This document shows, in pieces, positions 16,670 through 28,574 of a stretch of 64,000 bases of DNA. Each line of letters opens with the position of its first letter. Position 1 is the first letter of the stretch. This DNA is from Blasia pusilla (taxonomy: Eukaryota; Marchantiophyta; Marchantiopsida; Blasiales). The stretch is from positions 67,766,001 through 67,830,000 of the forward strand of contig CM114271.1 of assembly GCA_050084515.1 (NCBI GenBank), written 5' to 3'. The notes under the pieces are model-generated. The model did no database searches and was not told where the DNA came from. It was given only the letters and a program-made list of their open reading frames with translations. The translations under genes and the position numbers were made by a program.

Positions 16670-16752
16670 GAGGTATTGGTCAGATAATTGTAGTCTGTTT
16701 GTTGAGTCATCACATTAATATGTTGAAAACCATCATCACTCCAATAAACCTC
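16670..16752 (-). ncRNA. Box C/D snoRNA (candidate A)
   Basis: On the minus strand an 83-nt unit carries box C GTGATGA (16733-16739), an internal C'-like GTGATGA (16707-16713) and box D CTGA (16680-16683). The ends are closed by a terminal stem: ATTGG plus GAGGT at the 5' end pairs with CCAATACCTC at the 3' end, with a 2-nt bulge. The stretch just upstream of box D reads CAGACTACAATTAT. Its complement AATTGTAGTCTG is, from memory, part of the 5' domain of plant 25S rRNA, so a 2'-O-methylation guide role there is likely. It is the most distal of four units transcribed away from MPP10, probably from one polycistronic precursor as is common in plants. Confidence 0.75.
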
Positions 16753-16780
16753 GTCAGCCGTGATCACCTCTGCTGTATAT

Positions 16781-16869
16781 GAAGGCTCAGAAGGATCCAT
16801 TGGTTTGTTTTGATCCTCGGAGATTACCTCCCTCACAAAATAGGTAAGAATTTCATCATCACAGCCTCC
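16781..16869 (-). ncRNA. Box C/D snoRNA (candidate B)
   Basis: An 89-nt minus-strand unit with box C GTGATGA (16856-16862), box D CTGA (16787-16790) and a 7-bp terminal stem GGAGGCT/AGCCTTC (one G-U pair). Its 5' half, AAATTCTTACCTATTTTGT, closely resembles that of candidate C, suggesting the two arose by local duplication. It lies only 28 nt from candidate A. The D' box is degenerate. Confidence 0.68.
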
Positions 16870-16984
16870 GCAGAGATATTTTCTGCCACACTTTCGCCCG
16901 AATCAAGCGAGCATCAGTCTGTAAGTAAACTAAATTTCTGCAGGTAGCATAGATCACCGCTTCAGGTATTATACATTGCACTCA

Positions 16985-17061
16985 AGTGGCCTAAGATTAT
17001 ATGTGAGTATTGTCATCATAGCTCAGACAATGTAGGTAAGATTTGCTCATCACTGGCCACT
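16985..17061 (-). ncRNA. Box C/D snoRNA (candidate C), degenerate D box
   Basis: A 77-nt minus-strand unit with box C GTGATGA (17047-17053), D' CTGA (17023-17026), C' ATGATGA (17013-17019) and a perfect 7-bp terminal stem AGTGGCC/GGCCACT. The expected terminal box D reads CTTA instead of CTGA (16992-16995). The guide before D' is TCTTACCTACATTGT; its complement resembles a 25S rRNA segment containing TGTAGGTAAGG, recalled from memory. Spacing, paired C and C' boxes and the stem make this convincing despite the altered D box. Confidence 0.72.
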
Positions 17062-17129
17062 GTCCTGTACCCTGTCGTTGCCACCTAGGCAACGAGATGT
17101 TCGAATTAAACCTGGCAATCTACAAATCA

Positions 17130-17209
17130 TGCCCTCAGCGATTGGTTTTGGCTTCATGATTCTGCAATGCAGACATTCAGAAGTTTCTTTGATGTACCAT
17201 CAACGGGCA
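17130..17209 (-). ncRNA. Box C/D snoRNA (candidate D)
   Basis: An 80-nt minus-strand unit with a C-like box TTGATGG, D' CTGA after ACATCAAAGAAACTT, a weak C' (TCATGAAG), terminal D CTGA, and a short TGCCC/GGGCA closing stem. It would be the promoter-proximal member of the cluster. The C box departs by one base from the consensus, so this is the least certain of the four. An 8-bp hairpin (TCGTTGCC/GGCAACGA) lies between it and candidate C, near 17077-17097. Confidence 0.55.
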
Positions 17210-18402
17210 AACACTCCCAAGGCAAGACCAAAGTGCTTGAAAAAGGTTTAGGCACTCGCTATCATTCAAACTCCGAAAGTGTCTAAAGACTGAGAGCTTC
17301 AGGGAAAACCACCATTTTCAGTATAGCATACTGGCTACAGAAAGTGAGAGTCTCCCCTCAAGCTCCCAGCCCTAAAGATCCAGCTTCCACAAAATTATGA
17401 CCTCAGCGGTGGACATGGCCTCTCAGCCTACATCACCCTCCCCATCACAAAAATGTGGCTCGGCCTAAGATCGACTTGGCCACGACTGCCTAAACGAGTG
17501 TGGAACTGTGCTAAGTGCAGAAGAGCACCGGCACGCAATTTTACCCTCAAGTTGACAGAACAAAAACAAAAATACAAAAGTTCCACCACTGTCAACCCAC
17601 CTCCACCTCTACACATGCGACACAAAACTCTCACCAAAGTTTAAGCCCCTTCCCACGTCCATAGCTAACCTACCGACCCCACGTTCGAGGACACTGCAGC
17701 ACAGACCCGCAGGTCTCAAAGCCATCGACAAGAGTCGCAAACCTCCGCAAATCGACTCAGCCACCAGCCGACACGACATTACTGCAAGGCGAAGCTCGCC
17801 TCGCTGACGCTCCACAAACCCGCGGAGCAGGAAGTAACAAACAGAAACATATCTGAGACATAGCCACGCTACACACTCTCACGGTCTACAGCCACATCCT
17901 CACAACAATCGAATCATCACCAACTCAAAAGACTCATAACAAGTCGCATATCCGCAGAGGGACGGAGGTTGTGCTATATGTACATGAGCGGGAGCGCCTC
18001 TTTTGACCTTCACTCGGAGCCACGATTAGGGTTAGGGTTAGGGTTTCGTAGGAGGGTTGGGTTTCGGGGATTCGGGCAATTGGTGGTGCTGAGGTTTGCT
18101 CCCGCGTAGGGTTTAGGGTTCCTCGTGCGGGCTATGGAGTTTGGACAGGTGCAGGAATTTCGGGTCGGGGTTCTGAGGGCGATGTCGGAATCGGATCGGA
18201 GTGCGGTGAACAGCGATGGATTCGGGAAGCTCGACGTGTGAGGCGCTGGGGATCTTTGGGAGGAATTGGACGAGTGAGGAGGCGGTGAATGCGAGGAGCG
18301 TTTTGGATGTGCGGGAGGAGCTACAGAGGTGATGAAGTAATTGGTGGTGGATTCCTGAGGAGTAGGGAATGTGAGGTTTGATCGGGGTTGGGAGCGAGAG
18401 CG
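17210..18402. promoter_or_regulatory. Shared 5' region between snoRNA cluster and MPP10, with telo-box repeats
   Basis: The intergenic stretch between the divergent snoRNA cluster and MPP10 contains three TTAGGG-type repeats (18027-18047, ending AGGGTTT) and another AGGGTTTAGGG at 18107. Telo-box motifs (AAACCCTA on the other strand) are a known promoter element of plant ribosomal-protein and ribosome-biogenesis genes, which fits both neighbours. Much of the last few hundred bases is probably MPP10 5' leader. No coding sequence is seen. Confidence 0.6.
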
Positions 18403-21400
18403 ATGGATGGGGTGGAGAAAACAGAGGAGGCGAAGGCGAATGGAGTGGATGCAGCGGAGAAGGCGCTTGACAGGTTGAAGGGGTCGGAAGCGAGTGAGTG
18501 GCTGGCGGCACCGCCTGCACTGGTGCAATGTGCCAAGCAGGCGTCTGAGAAACTGTTCTCCCTCACAGCTAGCAATTTCGAGAAAGCGCCCCTTAGTAAA
18601 CTGTATACCGATAGATTCGACGCGGAGCAGATTTGGCAGCAAATTGACCTGCAATCCCACCCGGTGCTGTCTTACATTCGTCGGAGGTTGAAAATCCTTG
18701 AGAAAGTTCCCATTGAAGATTACTTCTCTGTACCTGACAATACTCGGCAAAGCAAAAAGTCTAGGGAGCAAGAGCTAAAACAAGTAAAGGGACAAGCATA
18801 TGGCTCTGAAGCTGGCAATGAAGATGAGATGGAGGATGACGATGAGGATGCAGATGCGTCAGAAGATGGATCTGATGAGATGGAGGATCCAGAAAGCGGT
18901 TCGGACTCCGGAGATGCAGGTGACCAAGAAGATGGTGCCCCGAAAAATCCAGTGGAGGACGATTTCTTCAAAATTAGCGAAATGGAGAAGTTTTTGGACC
19001 GAGCGGACGACGAGGAGGCTGGAATTGCGTCACCGTCTAGAAATGCAGAGGGCGGTAGTGATGAAGAAGAGGACGATGATGACTTAGAGGATGAGGAAGC
19101 TGGCATAAGTGATGGACATGAGGACGTTGAAAGGCCATTAGGCTTCGGTGAATATGACGAGTTTTTTGGTAAGGATAAGAAGAAGCGAATGGTCAAGCGT
19201 TTGGCAGAAGATGGAGACGATGCAGAGGTCAATGATCAGGAGCTCTCAGAGGATGAAACGGACGACGAGGGCACAGCGATGGGCCTGGTTGAAGAGGAGA
19301 AAGCCATGACAATTGCACCACAGGTATTGTAAGTCTGGAAATGAGACCATTTTCCCGCAAACAACGAAGGCAGATTTTGTATGCTCAGCCCATCTGAGAT
19401 ACTGGACAATGCCTCACAGGACCTACTCAATTGCAGCTTCTATCTAAATTTTGCAAGGAGGTTCCCCCGGCCATTCCATGGCTTTGCCCTGATTGTGTCT
19501 TCATGGATACAGCTGAGTTCTTTCATTGAACGGCTAGCTCCCGAAGATGACCATCCTTTCAATTGTAGCTTCCATTTGAACATTACAAGGAATTTCTGCA
19601 CTTCCATATCTCTGAGATTGTCTCCATGGATATAAGAATCTTAGAGATGTAGGTAATGAAGGTAACAGAATGGCCGGTTCCTTGAGAAAACGCTGTTTTT
19701 GTTTTGCTGTCGCCGGTCCATCTTGTTCTGGTTTGCACCCATTCTACGAACTTATTTTACAGTTCTTGTGGTTTCAGGTTGGGTGCAGCTCGGTTGTCAG
19801 TAGACAAGAAGCGTAATTCGTTTATTCCTAGATGCCTTGAGAAAGAGGTGCTCATTGGATTTAATGCTTGTTTCACTGGGTATCCAAGGCTGAAGAATTA
19901 ATGATCTTGCAGTGCTGATGCCGTGCCTTTCTTTGTGAATGTGAGCAACAGGATGAGAAGATGTCAGCTCATGAAAGACGGTTACAAAAGATCAAAAAGC
20001 GTGTGGAGCAACTGGAAAAGGCTAACATCGATCCGAAAGATTGGACTCAGCAGGGAGAGGTAAATCTTCTCAAACCTTCTCTGTATGTCAAATTTTATGC
20101 GACCTTATCTTTAACTTTGGGATTCTTTTCAGCAGGTATGGAGCTTCAGGTTAACTCCGAAAGTTCCACACTCAATGATGTTACTAATTTACTCAAGTGG
20201 AGGAGTTTGCACTTACAGTTATTCTTTAATTTCCCAGGTGACAGCTAAGAAGAGACCAAAAAATAGTGCTTTGGAAGTGGAGCTAGATTTTGAGCATAAT
20301 GTGCGACCCCCACCTGTTATTACAGAAGAGGTCACTGCATCAATTGAAGATATGATCAAAGCCCGGATTGCAGAGGTATGATATGTTTTTGTGCTTGGCG
20401 TCAAGTCTTGCTTGAGTTACAGGACTGGATTCTTTATACCAACCTGATAAAAATGATTCTGCTGACATTAATGACCCAACAAGAACACTTATCTGAAATA
20501 ATCACATACAGTACAGGGTACTGTATTTCTCAGTGGATCACCATGAGGTAGACTAATGTATGAAGGCACACTATTTGGACAAAGAAATACAAAAGTATGT
20601 CCTGTCAAGGTTCTATGTTTGGAATTCAGACCAAATGATGGCAACATGAGTGAATGTGAAGGAGCATTAGATTTGACAGTTCCCTAGCTCCGTCCTTCAA
20701 CATGTCCCTGACTCACACCTTTGAATGTGCAGGGGCGATTTGATGACATTGTGCGGAGAACTCCTGTAGTAGCAACTGCACCAAGGGAGCGAATTGAACT
20801 GGTAGATTGCAAGAAGTTTCTTGTTGGGTTCTAGTGATCATTTCCTCAACAACTCCAGTTGCTCAAACATGCACTAATTGATGAGTCCCGTCTGCAGGAT
20901 GAGAGCAAAAGCCAGAAGGGCTTGGGAGAGATCTATGAGGTGAGCAGGAGATTTCTCAATGTTTTTAAAGGTGGCTGGAAGTTTTGATTTAATTCTGAGG
21001 TTACCCACACACTTCAACCGCTTGTGCTTTGACTAAGATGTAGATCTAATTTTGTTTCCTTTTTTCGTGTTTTTCTGCAGGCCGAGTACATGCAACAGAC
21101 TGGGTTGGCTGTGGCTTCAACTTCTACTACTGATGCCTTAAAGAATGAGGTATATCTACTCCCTCCTTGAATTCAAAATTCTTGGATTTTTTACAGCAGA
21201 CTATGCTGGAATCATGTTTTTTGTGTTACTTTACATGCCTTTGTGTGTCCTGGGTAATTGTGTACAGGCAAGAGTACTCTTCAAGGCATTATGCGGCAGG
21301 CTGGATTCATTATCCCACTTCCACTTTGCTCCCAAACAAGTATGTATTTTCACATTTCTTTTCTCTAAGTTATTTCCTGGGAAAGACAGCATTTTGTGTT

Positions 21401-22563
21401 GGTGTTTTCTTCATATAATGGTGCCAATCCTAACAACGTATTGCCAAACCTATACATCATACATAAGACACTCATCCCATTTTAAGTGATGTTTGATGTA
21501 AGATTGTTGGAAGCGGATCTCATTTTACCTGACTATTGGACTGCATGGTGGGCTTGGACAGGTTATAGAAGATATGGAGATCCGAGCAGATGTGCCTGCT
21601 CTTGCTATGGAGGAGGTAGGTTGTTTGCAGCCCTAGTAAACATTAAACCTTTCTGAGCAACCTTTTGAGTACCAGTACTAATGTTGTCAAACCAGACAAT
21701 GGATCTGCATGTGCCATGATTAGCTTCTGCCTCACTGGCTCGGATTCAGACCAGCTCTCTGCCGTAAGCTCATTGTCAGTCTTCCCCTTCACTGCAGGTT
21801 GCACCGTTAGCAGTATCAGATGCCTCCATGCTTGCACCTGAGGAGGTTTTCCAAGGACAGGATACTCTTAAGGCAGAGGGTGAACTTACTCCTGAAGAAA
21901 GAAAGAGACGCAGGGCGCAAAAGAAACGCAAGCGCAAAGGTGAAGCATGATCACAGTGCTGGCATTGGTGGTGGTTCACTTGATTTTTTGGATCAACTAA
22001 AATGATGTAATTCATGTACAGATTCATGTGCAGATTTTAAATGGCTGAGGAAATTATATATGACCCCCTATCCTTTTTTGATTGATCTTTGAATGTACAG
22101 GTGAGAGGGCATTTCAAGAATCTTTGCACAAGAAAAGTCGTCCTTTGGGTTCTACATCAACGGACCCCAAGGCCACACCCGGACTCAAAATTGGATACTC
22201 CTCTTATTCCAAGTCTACAAAGGTGCATTATCTCACTCTCCAAGCAATCAATAATGAATGTTTCTGCTGATTCTTAGGAAATCACTCTCCAATTGGCCAT
22301 GAAGATTTCCTTAGGAACAGAAATAACATTTGCCAAGTGCATAGGAAGTTCTAATTCTAGCACAGCCGCTAACTGAAGACAGCTTGTTTAAAGTATTTCT
22401 CAAAGGTAAGTGTCAATATGCATGCAGACCCTAGAATCTGACAATGCATCATGGATCTTTCCAGGTATTTGCACAGTTGGATAAAGTCAAAGACGGAGTG
22501 GGCAAAGCTCCACCCAAGAAGGATGAGAAAAAACCACCCCACCCCTCATTCCTCAAATTGTAA
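18403..22563 (+). CDS. MPP10: U3 small nucleolar ribonucleoprotein MPP10, 11 exons
   Basis: Exons 18403-19323, 19952-20059, 20238-20375, 20733-20801, 20898-20939, 21081-21149, 21268-21339, 21562-21615, 21798-21939, 22101-22222 and 22465-22563 have GT-AG junctions with consistent phase and give 611 residues. MPP10 binds IMP3 and IMP4 in the U3 snoRNP of the nucleolar SSU processome and is needed for early 18S pre-rRNA cleavages. Visible landmarks are EDDFFKISEMEKFLDRADDE, long acidic tracts, FGEYDEFFG, a coiled segment HERRLQKIKKRVEQLEKANI, the family core ALEVELDFEHNVRPPPVITE and EDMIKARI, LSHFHFAPK, VPALAMEEVAPLAVSDASML, and a basic RKRRRAQKKRKRK tail. The open frame extends five codons upstream only through TTG; ATG 18403 (context GAGCGATGG) is the sensible start. 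Exon 1 alone holds half of the protein. It appears intact. Confidence 0.97.
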
Positions 22564-25304
22564 CGAAGTAAAGCACCTCAATTTTGACCAAGAACATCTG
22601 TTGCTGGCTGCGTGCATGTTTCAATGTCTTAGTGCCTTGTCATGATGAATCTAGACTAGGTGAGTGTATTCCAGATTCGAACGGAGGAACACTGCAGAAT
22701 TACTAAGGTGGAAGCTTTTACGAGACAGTTATGCTAGCACCTGCAATCTATTTACTTCAATCATTCACATGAATCCTAGGAAGTGATTTCCTACCTTCGG
22801 AATTTCTTCAAACAATGAGTGGTGACCACTAAGAAATCAGCCTAGGTCGTCACCCCTCAGTGAGCACACCCACTCTGAATGTGGTAATTGTACTAATAGT
22901 TCAAATTCTTGTAAAGATAGACTGAGCAAGTTCTGCTGGTGGTTGATCCTTGACTGTAGTCTGTCGATCATGAATTGGGGATCTATATTCTCCGAATTTG
23001 ACATTTGCATATCAGTAAGATATGTGAACTGGTAGTTTCTTGGACATGTTATTGGCCAAGCCAAATTCATCTACATGAGATCTGTGTGAATGAGTAGCTG
23101 TGCGGCTCGAAATCAGTATGGAATGAGTGTCTACTCATAAAACATTTGCAAGACCTTGGAACTTGTAGGCTGAGGAACCTTGTGCTCAAAGCAGCTTCCA
23201 AATCACTCAGCATTGACACGGAACACAACTTACAACCATATAAGAAAAGATTGATTCTTTCTACCATTTATACGATGTGTCTTCTAGCCAAGATGAATGG
23301 CCACAATGTATCTAAAACTGCTAGTTGGGTTTCAGGAACTTCTTCAATGCTAGTTAAAGCCAGTAACCACTTCTCCTAAAACACGGTAAGGTCCTTCAGT
23401 TTTCATCACTCAAATGAGTCAATACATGGAAACCTCTTTACTGGAAAGGTGGAAGCCTATAGAACCAAAAGTGTACTGAAGGTGGGCAAATAAACGGAGT
23501 TTTTGAGTATTACTTTGATGACACCCAATCTCATCCCCTTGTAAATTTTAGACAAAGGCACATGCCGAACTAGGCAGAAGAGTTTTAAAATATCCGATTC
23601 ACCTGCTCAATCAGTGGCCAAAAACCAATGGTATAGGCAAGATCTCAGGAAAATTCAAAATGTACTGTGTGCTTTTGTTCAGAGTGGAATTGTAATGGTT
23701 CTCATGAGAAAACTACACGGACCCTGCTCCAGGTTTGCCTACCTTGGTTGAGTATGTGTGGTGGGGAGGTGCGGGGGAGTCGGCGGTAAATAGGAGAAAT
23801 GAGGTGTGAGTGCAGGAGCAGTAAACTTCTAGCATGAGGGAAAACTAGGGAGTGTTAAGAAGTTGATCCACACTTCTGATAGAAGTCAATAGTCTTGTCC
23901 ATGTTTTAATACATGTATTTTGTCCACATGCAATCTTGTGGTCTTGTGTCAACATCATCATAATAATAATAAGAGGTAATGTAGACATTTCAACTAGAAT
24001 TCACACATGGATTTTGCTTAGTGCCAATGCGCTCTAATGAGTTGAGAACCCTCAACATGGTTTGTCCCCATTAGGTTTGTTGAACTTGATAGATTTTGTG
24101 GGTGGAAGTTCCTCCCCATGCTCACATTGAAATTTTACTGGCCCCTCTCACCTCTCCTCCCTTGTTTCACCCCTCCTCTTGCTCTGGAGTCCTACAAAGA
24201 ATTATCGCTCTTTTCATTCATTCCATGGTAATTAAACCACTTGAGATTCCACTTAAATACCCTTGTCCCCGTAGAAAGATTATGCCAAGGATCAACACTC
24301 CCATAACATTTGGAATCAAACATTAGGGAAATCTTTGAAACAATCATGACATATTTGGTTTCTTGATTGCTCCATGCATCGAAAAAATAGGCATCACTTC
24401 AATAATGAGGTGCTTGATGGAAAAATTCCAAATTGAGTATCTGACTCAAAATCGGACTTAACCATTTGTGCATCATCACTCGTTGAAATAGCGAAGAACT
24501 TTGGCTCTATGTACGCGTGTATGTCAAACTTGTCAAGCTTAGAGTAAACTAGATTGTCTTCATAAACGAAGTAAATGGTAGTGATATATATTTCGTCTAT
24601 ATTTCTTTTATTTCAGCCAAAAAATTCTAGATGAATTTTGGTAAGAGTCCTTTCTTGAGACTTTGATCCCAAGTTAGAATCCAAACCCTTTACTTTTGGA
24701 AAAATACTCTATCATAGTGCAGACGATAATACTTGTCATGATTATATGGAGGTAGGGAAGATTAAATCCATACTTAAAGGAGTTTGTTGAAGTATTCATT
24801 TGAGGAGGTCATTATGACGAGCTAACTTCGAGATGATCTCTTGCATATTGTGGTTCCACTTAAGGTCAATGAAGGGGGCATCTCATCTTTTATTAAGGAT
24901 TAGGTATAAAGGCAATTAAGGTGAATATATAGTGTACTTGAGGTTGTGAGTGATTTATTTTTCGTTTAGCAACACTTATATGTAGACTATCATGTAGCAG
25001 TTCAAAGGGGGTATTTATTAGAAGAAGCTTATTTGGAGCCCATCTTTCAATATCGAATTTTGAGAGTGGAATCAGTGGGATATTACAAAAGGTTGCACAA
25101 AAAAATACTTGTCCGTATATGTTATGATATGCCATCCCCTACCTATTCCCGCTATGTGGCCCTTGTCCATAGTGCAATCCGCGCCTATGTTTGGCTCGTG
25201 ACTCACCCGCATCTCGCCTACAACACGTGCGCATGCCAGACACGAGACCACACATTGCCAAGGTTGCAAAGAGCTAGACTTTTCTGTCTATCATGCACTG
25301 ACAA
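22564..25304. other. Spacer downstream of MPP10, no gene seen
   Basis: 22564-23500 has somewhat balanced composition and several short open frames on both strands, none recognised. Beyond about 23500 the sequence is AT-rich with no feature that I can name. Confidence 0.45.
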
Positions 25305-26807
25305 GTATGGACATGTCCACGGACATAGATTATAAGAAGTGGGGCCCACACTTATAGTTCATTATGGAAAGTAGGGCAAGGCCGAGTGGAGCAATAAGGG
25401 GGAGGGATGACGCAGATGGACCACAAAACGTAGGCTAGGGTCACGGAAGGGATGTAATCCAAGGGAGTGTGTAGTGCAGAATCGGACATAAGCGAGGCAC
25501 GCCCCGGTGTGGAATGCAAGCAATCACGCTTGCATAGACATAAGTCTGCGAACATAGACTTTGTCCATGTGTAACTGTGATATTGTAGCCAGACTACAAT
25601 AATATATTGAGCATGAAGTCTCTTGAGTCAACCGTGGGCTGGGACTCATTAAGATCATATATTTGTATATATCTTTATTATGTTTAGTACTCACATCTCT
25701 CGTTGTTGAAAGTACAACGTGTATTGTAGTATATCTAAGCCATATTGGGAGTGAATGTAGTGCTAGAACATTGAAGGGTGTTAAATTTAACAAATTTGTA
25801 GATATCCAAATGTTTGAATTCACTTAGAGATTAGAGAATAGACTTCAAATCTAACGATCACACTAGTTACTTCTCAATATTGAGCCAAAGTTGAGAGTCA
25901 ATTCTTTCAATAGTGCAGTGATGGATGTGCATTGTGCTTATGTGTATGCAAGCTTTATGAATCTTGATTTAGGGGGAGTATAGGGGGCACCAAAATTCTT
26001 GAAGTCACCATCAAATTTCAAAATTGATTGAAGTGCAATAAATTTTAGAGAAATTGAAGATGGGACTCTTTTCGATTTCGTATGAGAATTGATTAAGAGA
26101 GGAGCAATTGAAATCAAGTTTTGCATAGAGGAATACTCAAGAGAAATCATACTTGTAATACCCAATGCTTATATGGTGCCTTCTTGACCACATGGCATCC
26201 AAAAGAAAAAAAATCTTGAATATTTTAGATTAATTGAAATGAAAAACTAAAACTAATCTCCAGATTTTAATATTTTATCTTCTATTGTTATTTCATGTGT
26301 CTTATTTCTTTAACGAGATATTTTAAATTTTCCAAAATCATAAATATTTTAACTACTTCAAACGACTTATCTTCTACTTTTTATTTGAACTTATTTCATA
26401 ATTCTTTAAGTTATTTCTTAAATGAAATATTTAAAAAATTGAATAACTTCAAAAGACTTATATTCTTCTTTTCTTTCACGTGTCTTATCTATCGGATGAG
26501 GTATTGAAAATTAAAAAACTCCTCAAATGATCTCATCTGAATTTTTTTATTCCCAAAAATTTCAATGTTTATATAATATATGATTAAATAGAAAGCATGT
26601 TAACTATGGTGATAAGCTCACAATCTCCACCCATCAAAGAAAACTACCCTCCCTCACTTGCCTTCGTGTTCCATACTCCCCCATTTCTTCCTCCCTCCAC
26701 CTTCACTCTCTCCTCCCTCATTGCTCCTCTCATCCTTGTCTTGCCTTCCATCATGGACTAAAAGTGTGGGTCCCACCTCTTGGAACCCATGTCCGTGGAC
26801 ATGTCCA
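25305..26807. mobile_element. Inverted-repeat-bounded element, probable non-autonomous DNA transposon
   Basis: The left end (GGACATGTCCACGGACATAG then AGAAGTGGGGCCCACACTT, to about 25425) is an imperfect inverted repeat of the right end (about 26690-26807, GTGTGGGTCCCACCTCTTGG then CATGTCCGTGGACATGTCC). The match runs for roughly 110-120 bp and may continue outward for another 60 bp. No transposase is visible in the roughly 1.5 kb between. GC-rich GGGC/CGGG words flanking the right end (26875-27100) and near 28830 recall plant hAT-type termini, but I cannot fix a superfamily or a target-site duplication. Confidence 0.5.
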
Positions 26808-28498
26808 ACCTTATCCTCCCTAATGAAGAACTTGTCCGTTTTTGTGCAACCATGGTCTCGAGGCCGGTAGGTGTGGACTAGGGCCGGCAGGCGGGGGCTC
26901 GGTTAGGCCCAGGGTAGGAAGGCGCGAGCTTAGAATGCGTAGGGCCGTAGGCACGGGCTAAGGCGGGCTCAAGACGGGCAGGCGCGAGCTCGAAACATGC
27001 TAGTGTGGTCTGTGCACGGGCCATAAAACCGGTGCAGGCTCGACCAATCCAGTTCTACTCTATGGGCTTGGCGGGCTCAAGGGCGGGCTTGGATGCAGGC
27101 CGCAGGTACCCGACACACATGTCCGTCCCATGGACAGACGTTTCCATGCAACCTTGCAACCAAACAAGTAAGTACTCATTCCAATCAATCTCTCAATAGC
27201 TTAGAAAATTTAGAGCTTTGATTCATGCAATGAGTGCTGGAAAATGATTCTAGTTTTCTCCCCTAAACTGTCTCCATGACTTTCAGCAAGAATTCCAAAC
27301 ATTTGAAAATCTTCCGTAGGTTTGAAAATCTGAGCCATGGTTTTGAAGATTCAAAGCATTGATTTTTGAATTGAGTGGAGTGCTAGAAAATCTCTCTAGC
27401 TCTCTCCTTATCTATCTTCATGATTTTTAGCAAAAAATCCAAAGCTTGTTGGTGGCTCTCATGATCACGCTTGCAATCTTCTTGGCATGAAGGGCGCCAT
27501 AGCTTGGAAAATATGAAGAATTAATTTATGGGTGCAATGAGCAGAAATCTCTCAAGCTCTCCTCTAACCTGTCTCCATAATTTTGAGCAGGAAATCCTAG
27601 CCCTCTTGGTGCGTCTGATGATCAAATATGCAAACTTCTTGGCCATGGTCAAGGGAGAAACCAAAGTCAAGCAAGCTATTGTAAGTATAGCAATTGGCAA
27701 GTGAAAGTTTTTGTATATGAATCCTGCCATATTCAGAGTCTAATAATGATGTAAAATTGGATGCAACAACTACATGACAGTACATCTATTGCATAGATCT
27801 ATTGAACATGCCCTAGTTCCTCACCTAGTTTATCGCTTCTGCAACCTATAGTAGGGATTATGGATTTTTCTGTGAAATCAAATGTTCCATTTGCTCTATA
27901 TGCAATTGATCTCTGACAACTACATCACAAAAATACCCTTCCATAAATATTCCACTTGCATGAGAGAAACATCATCTTGACATAATCTCAACTCCACCAC
28001 AAAAAGTCACTCAAATCGACGGTAGCCTCAAATTTTCCATATATGTTCCTACAATGAATACAAGAGAAACATTTGCTAAAGATGGCCTCACAAATCTTCC
28101 ATAGAGATTCTAATTATACAAGTGGATCATTTGCTAAATATGTCCTTAAATCCATCGTAGCCCCGCCCCTTCCATAGATGTTCCAAGCACAACATAAATT
28201 TGAGAAATCAAAGAAGCATCCACTCAGCATGATTTTCAAATCCACCACCACAAAATGCTTTCATGATTCCTCCATAGACATTCCAACTATGCAAGAGGAG
28301 TATCTGCTGAACACACCCTCAACTGCATCAAAATGATGGCCCTTCCAAAAGCATTCCAAGAATGCTCATGAGAAAACCATCATGTGCACCCCTCTATTTT
28401 TTGATCTCGAATCCTCCACAATTCTAATCCTTCAGTTGATGTTCCAAAGGCATACACAAGAAATAATCTACACCTAACACAACCACAAAATTATGATT

Positions 28499-28501
<3 letters not shown>
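26808..28501. other. Spacer with GGCGGGCTC-rich segment, no gene seen
   Basis: 26870-27130 is unusually rich in GGGCT, GGCGGG and related words, as in termini of some non-autonomous DNA transposons. The rest (27200-28500) is AT-rich without coding signal. Confidence 0.35.

Positions 28502-28572
<71 letters not shown>
28502..28572. repeat. (AG)n microsatellite
   Basis: Uninterrupted AG run of about 71 bp. Confidence 0.97.

Positions 28573-28574
<2 letters not shown>

Noticed and set aside
16630-16836. Minus frame reading EVISEDQNKPMDPSEP
   Set aside because: It overlaps two C/D snoRNA units with paired termini; the RNA explanation fits better and no upstream exon chain could be built.
17077-17097. 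Hairpin TCGTTGCC/GGCAACGA as a terminator
   Set aside because: Plant snoRNA clusters do not use bacterial-type terminators; it may be a processing hairpin, but there is no evidence.
18010-18771. A 253-codon minus frame upstream of and across MPP10 exon 1
   Set aside because: Antisense shadow of the MPP10 leader and first exon; Pro/Ser-rich from reversed acidic codons.
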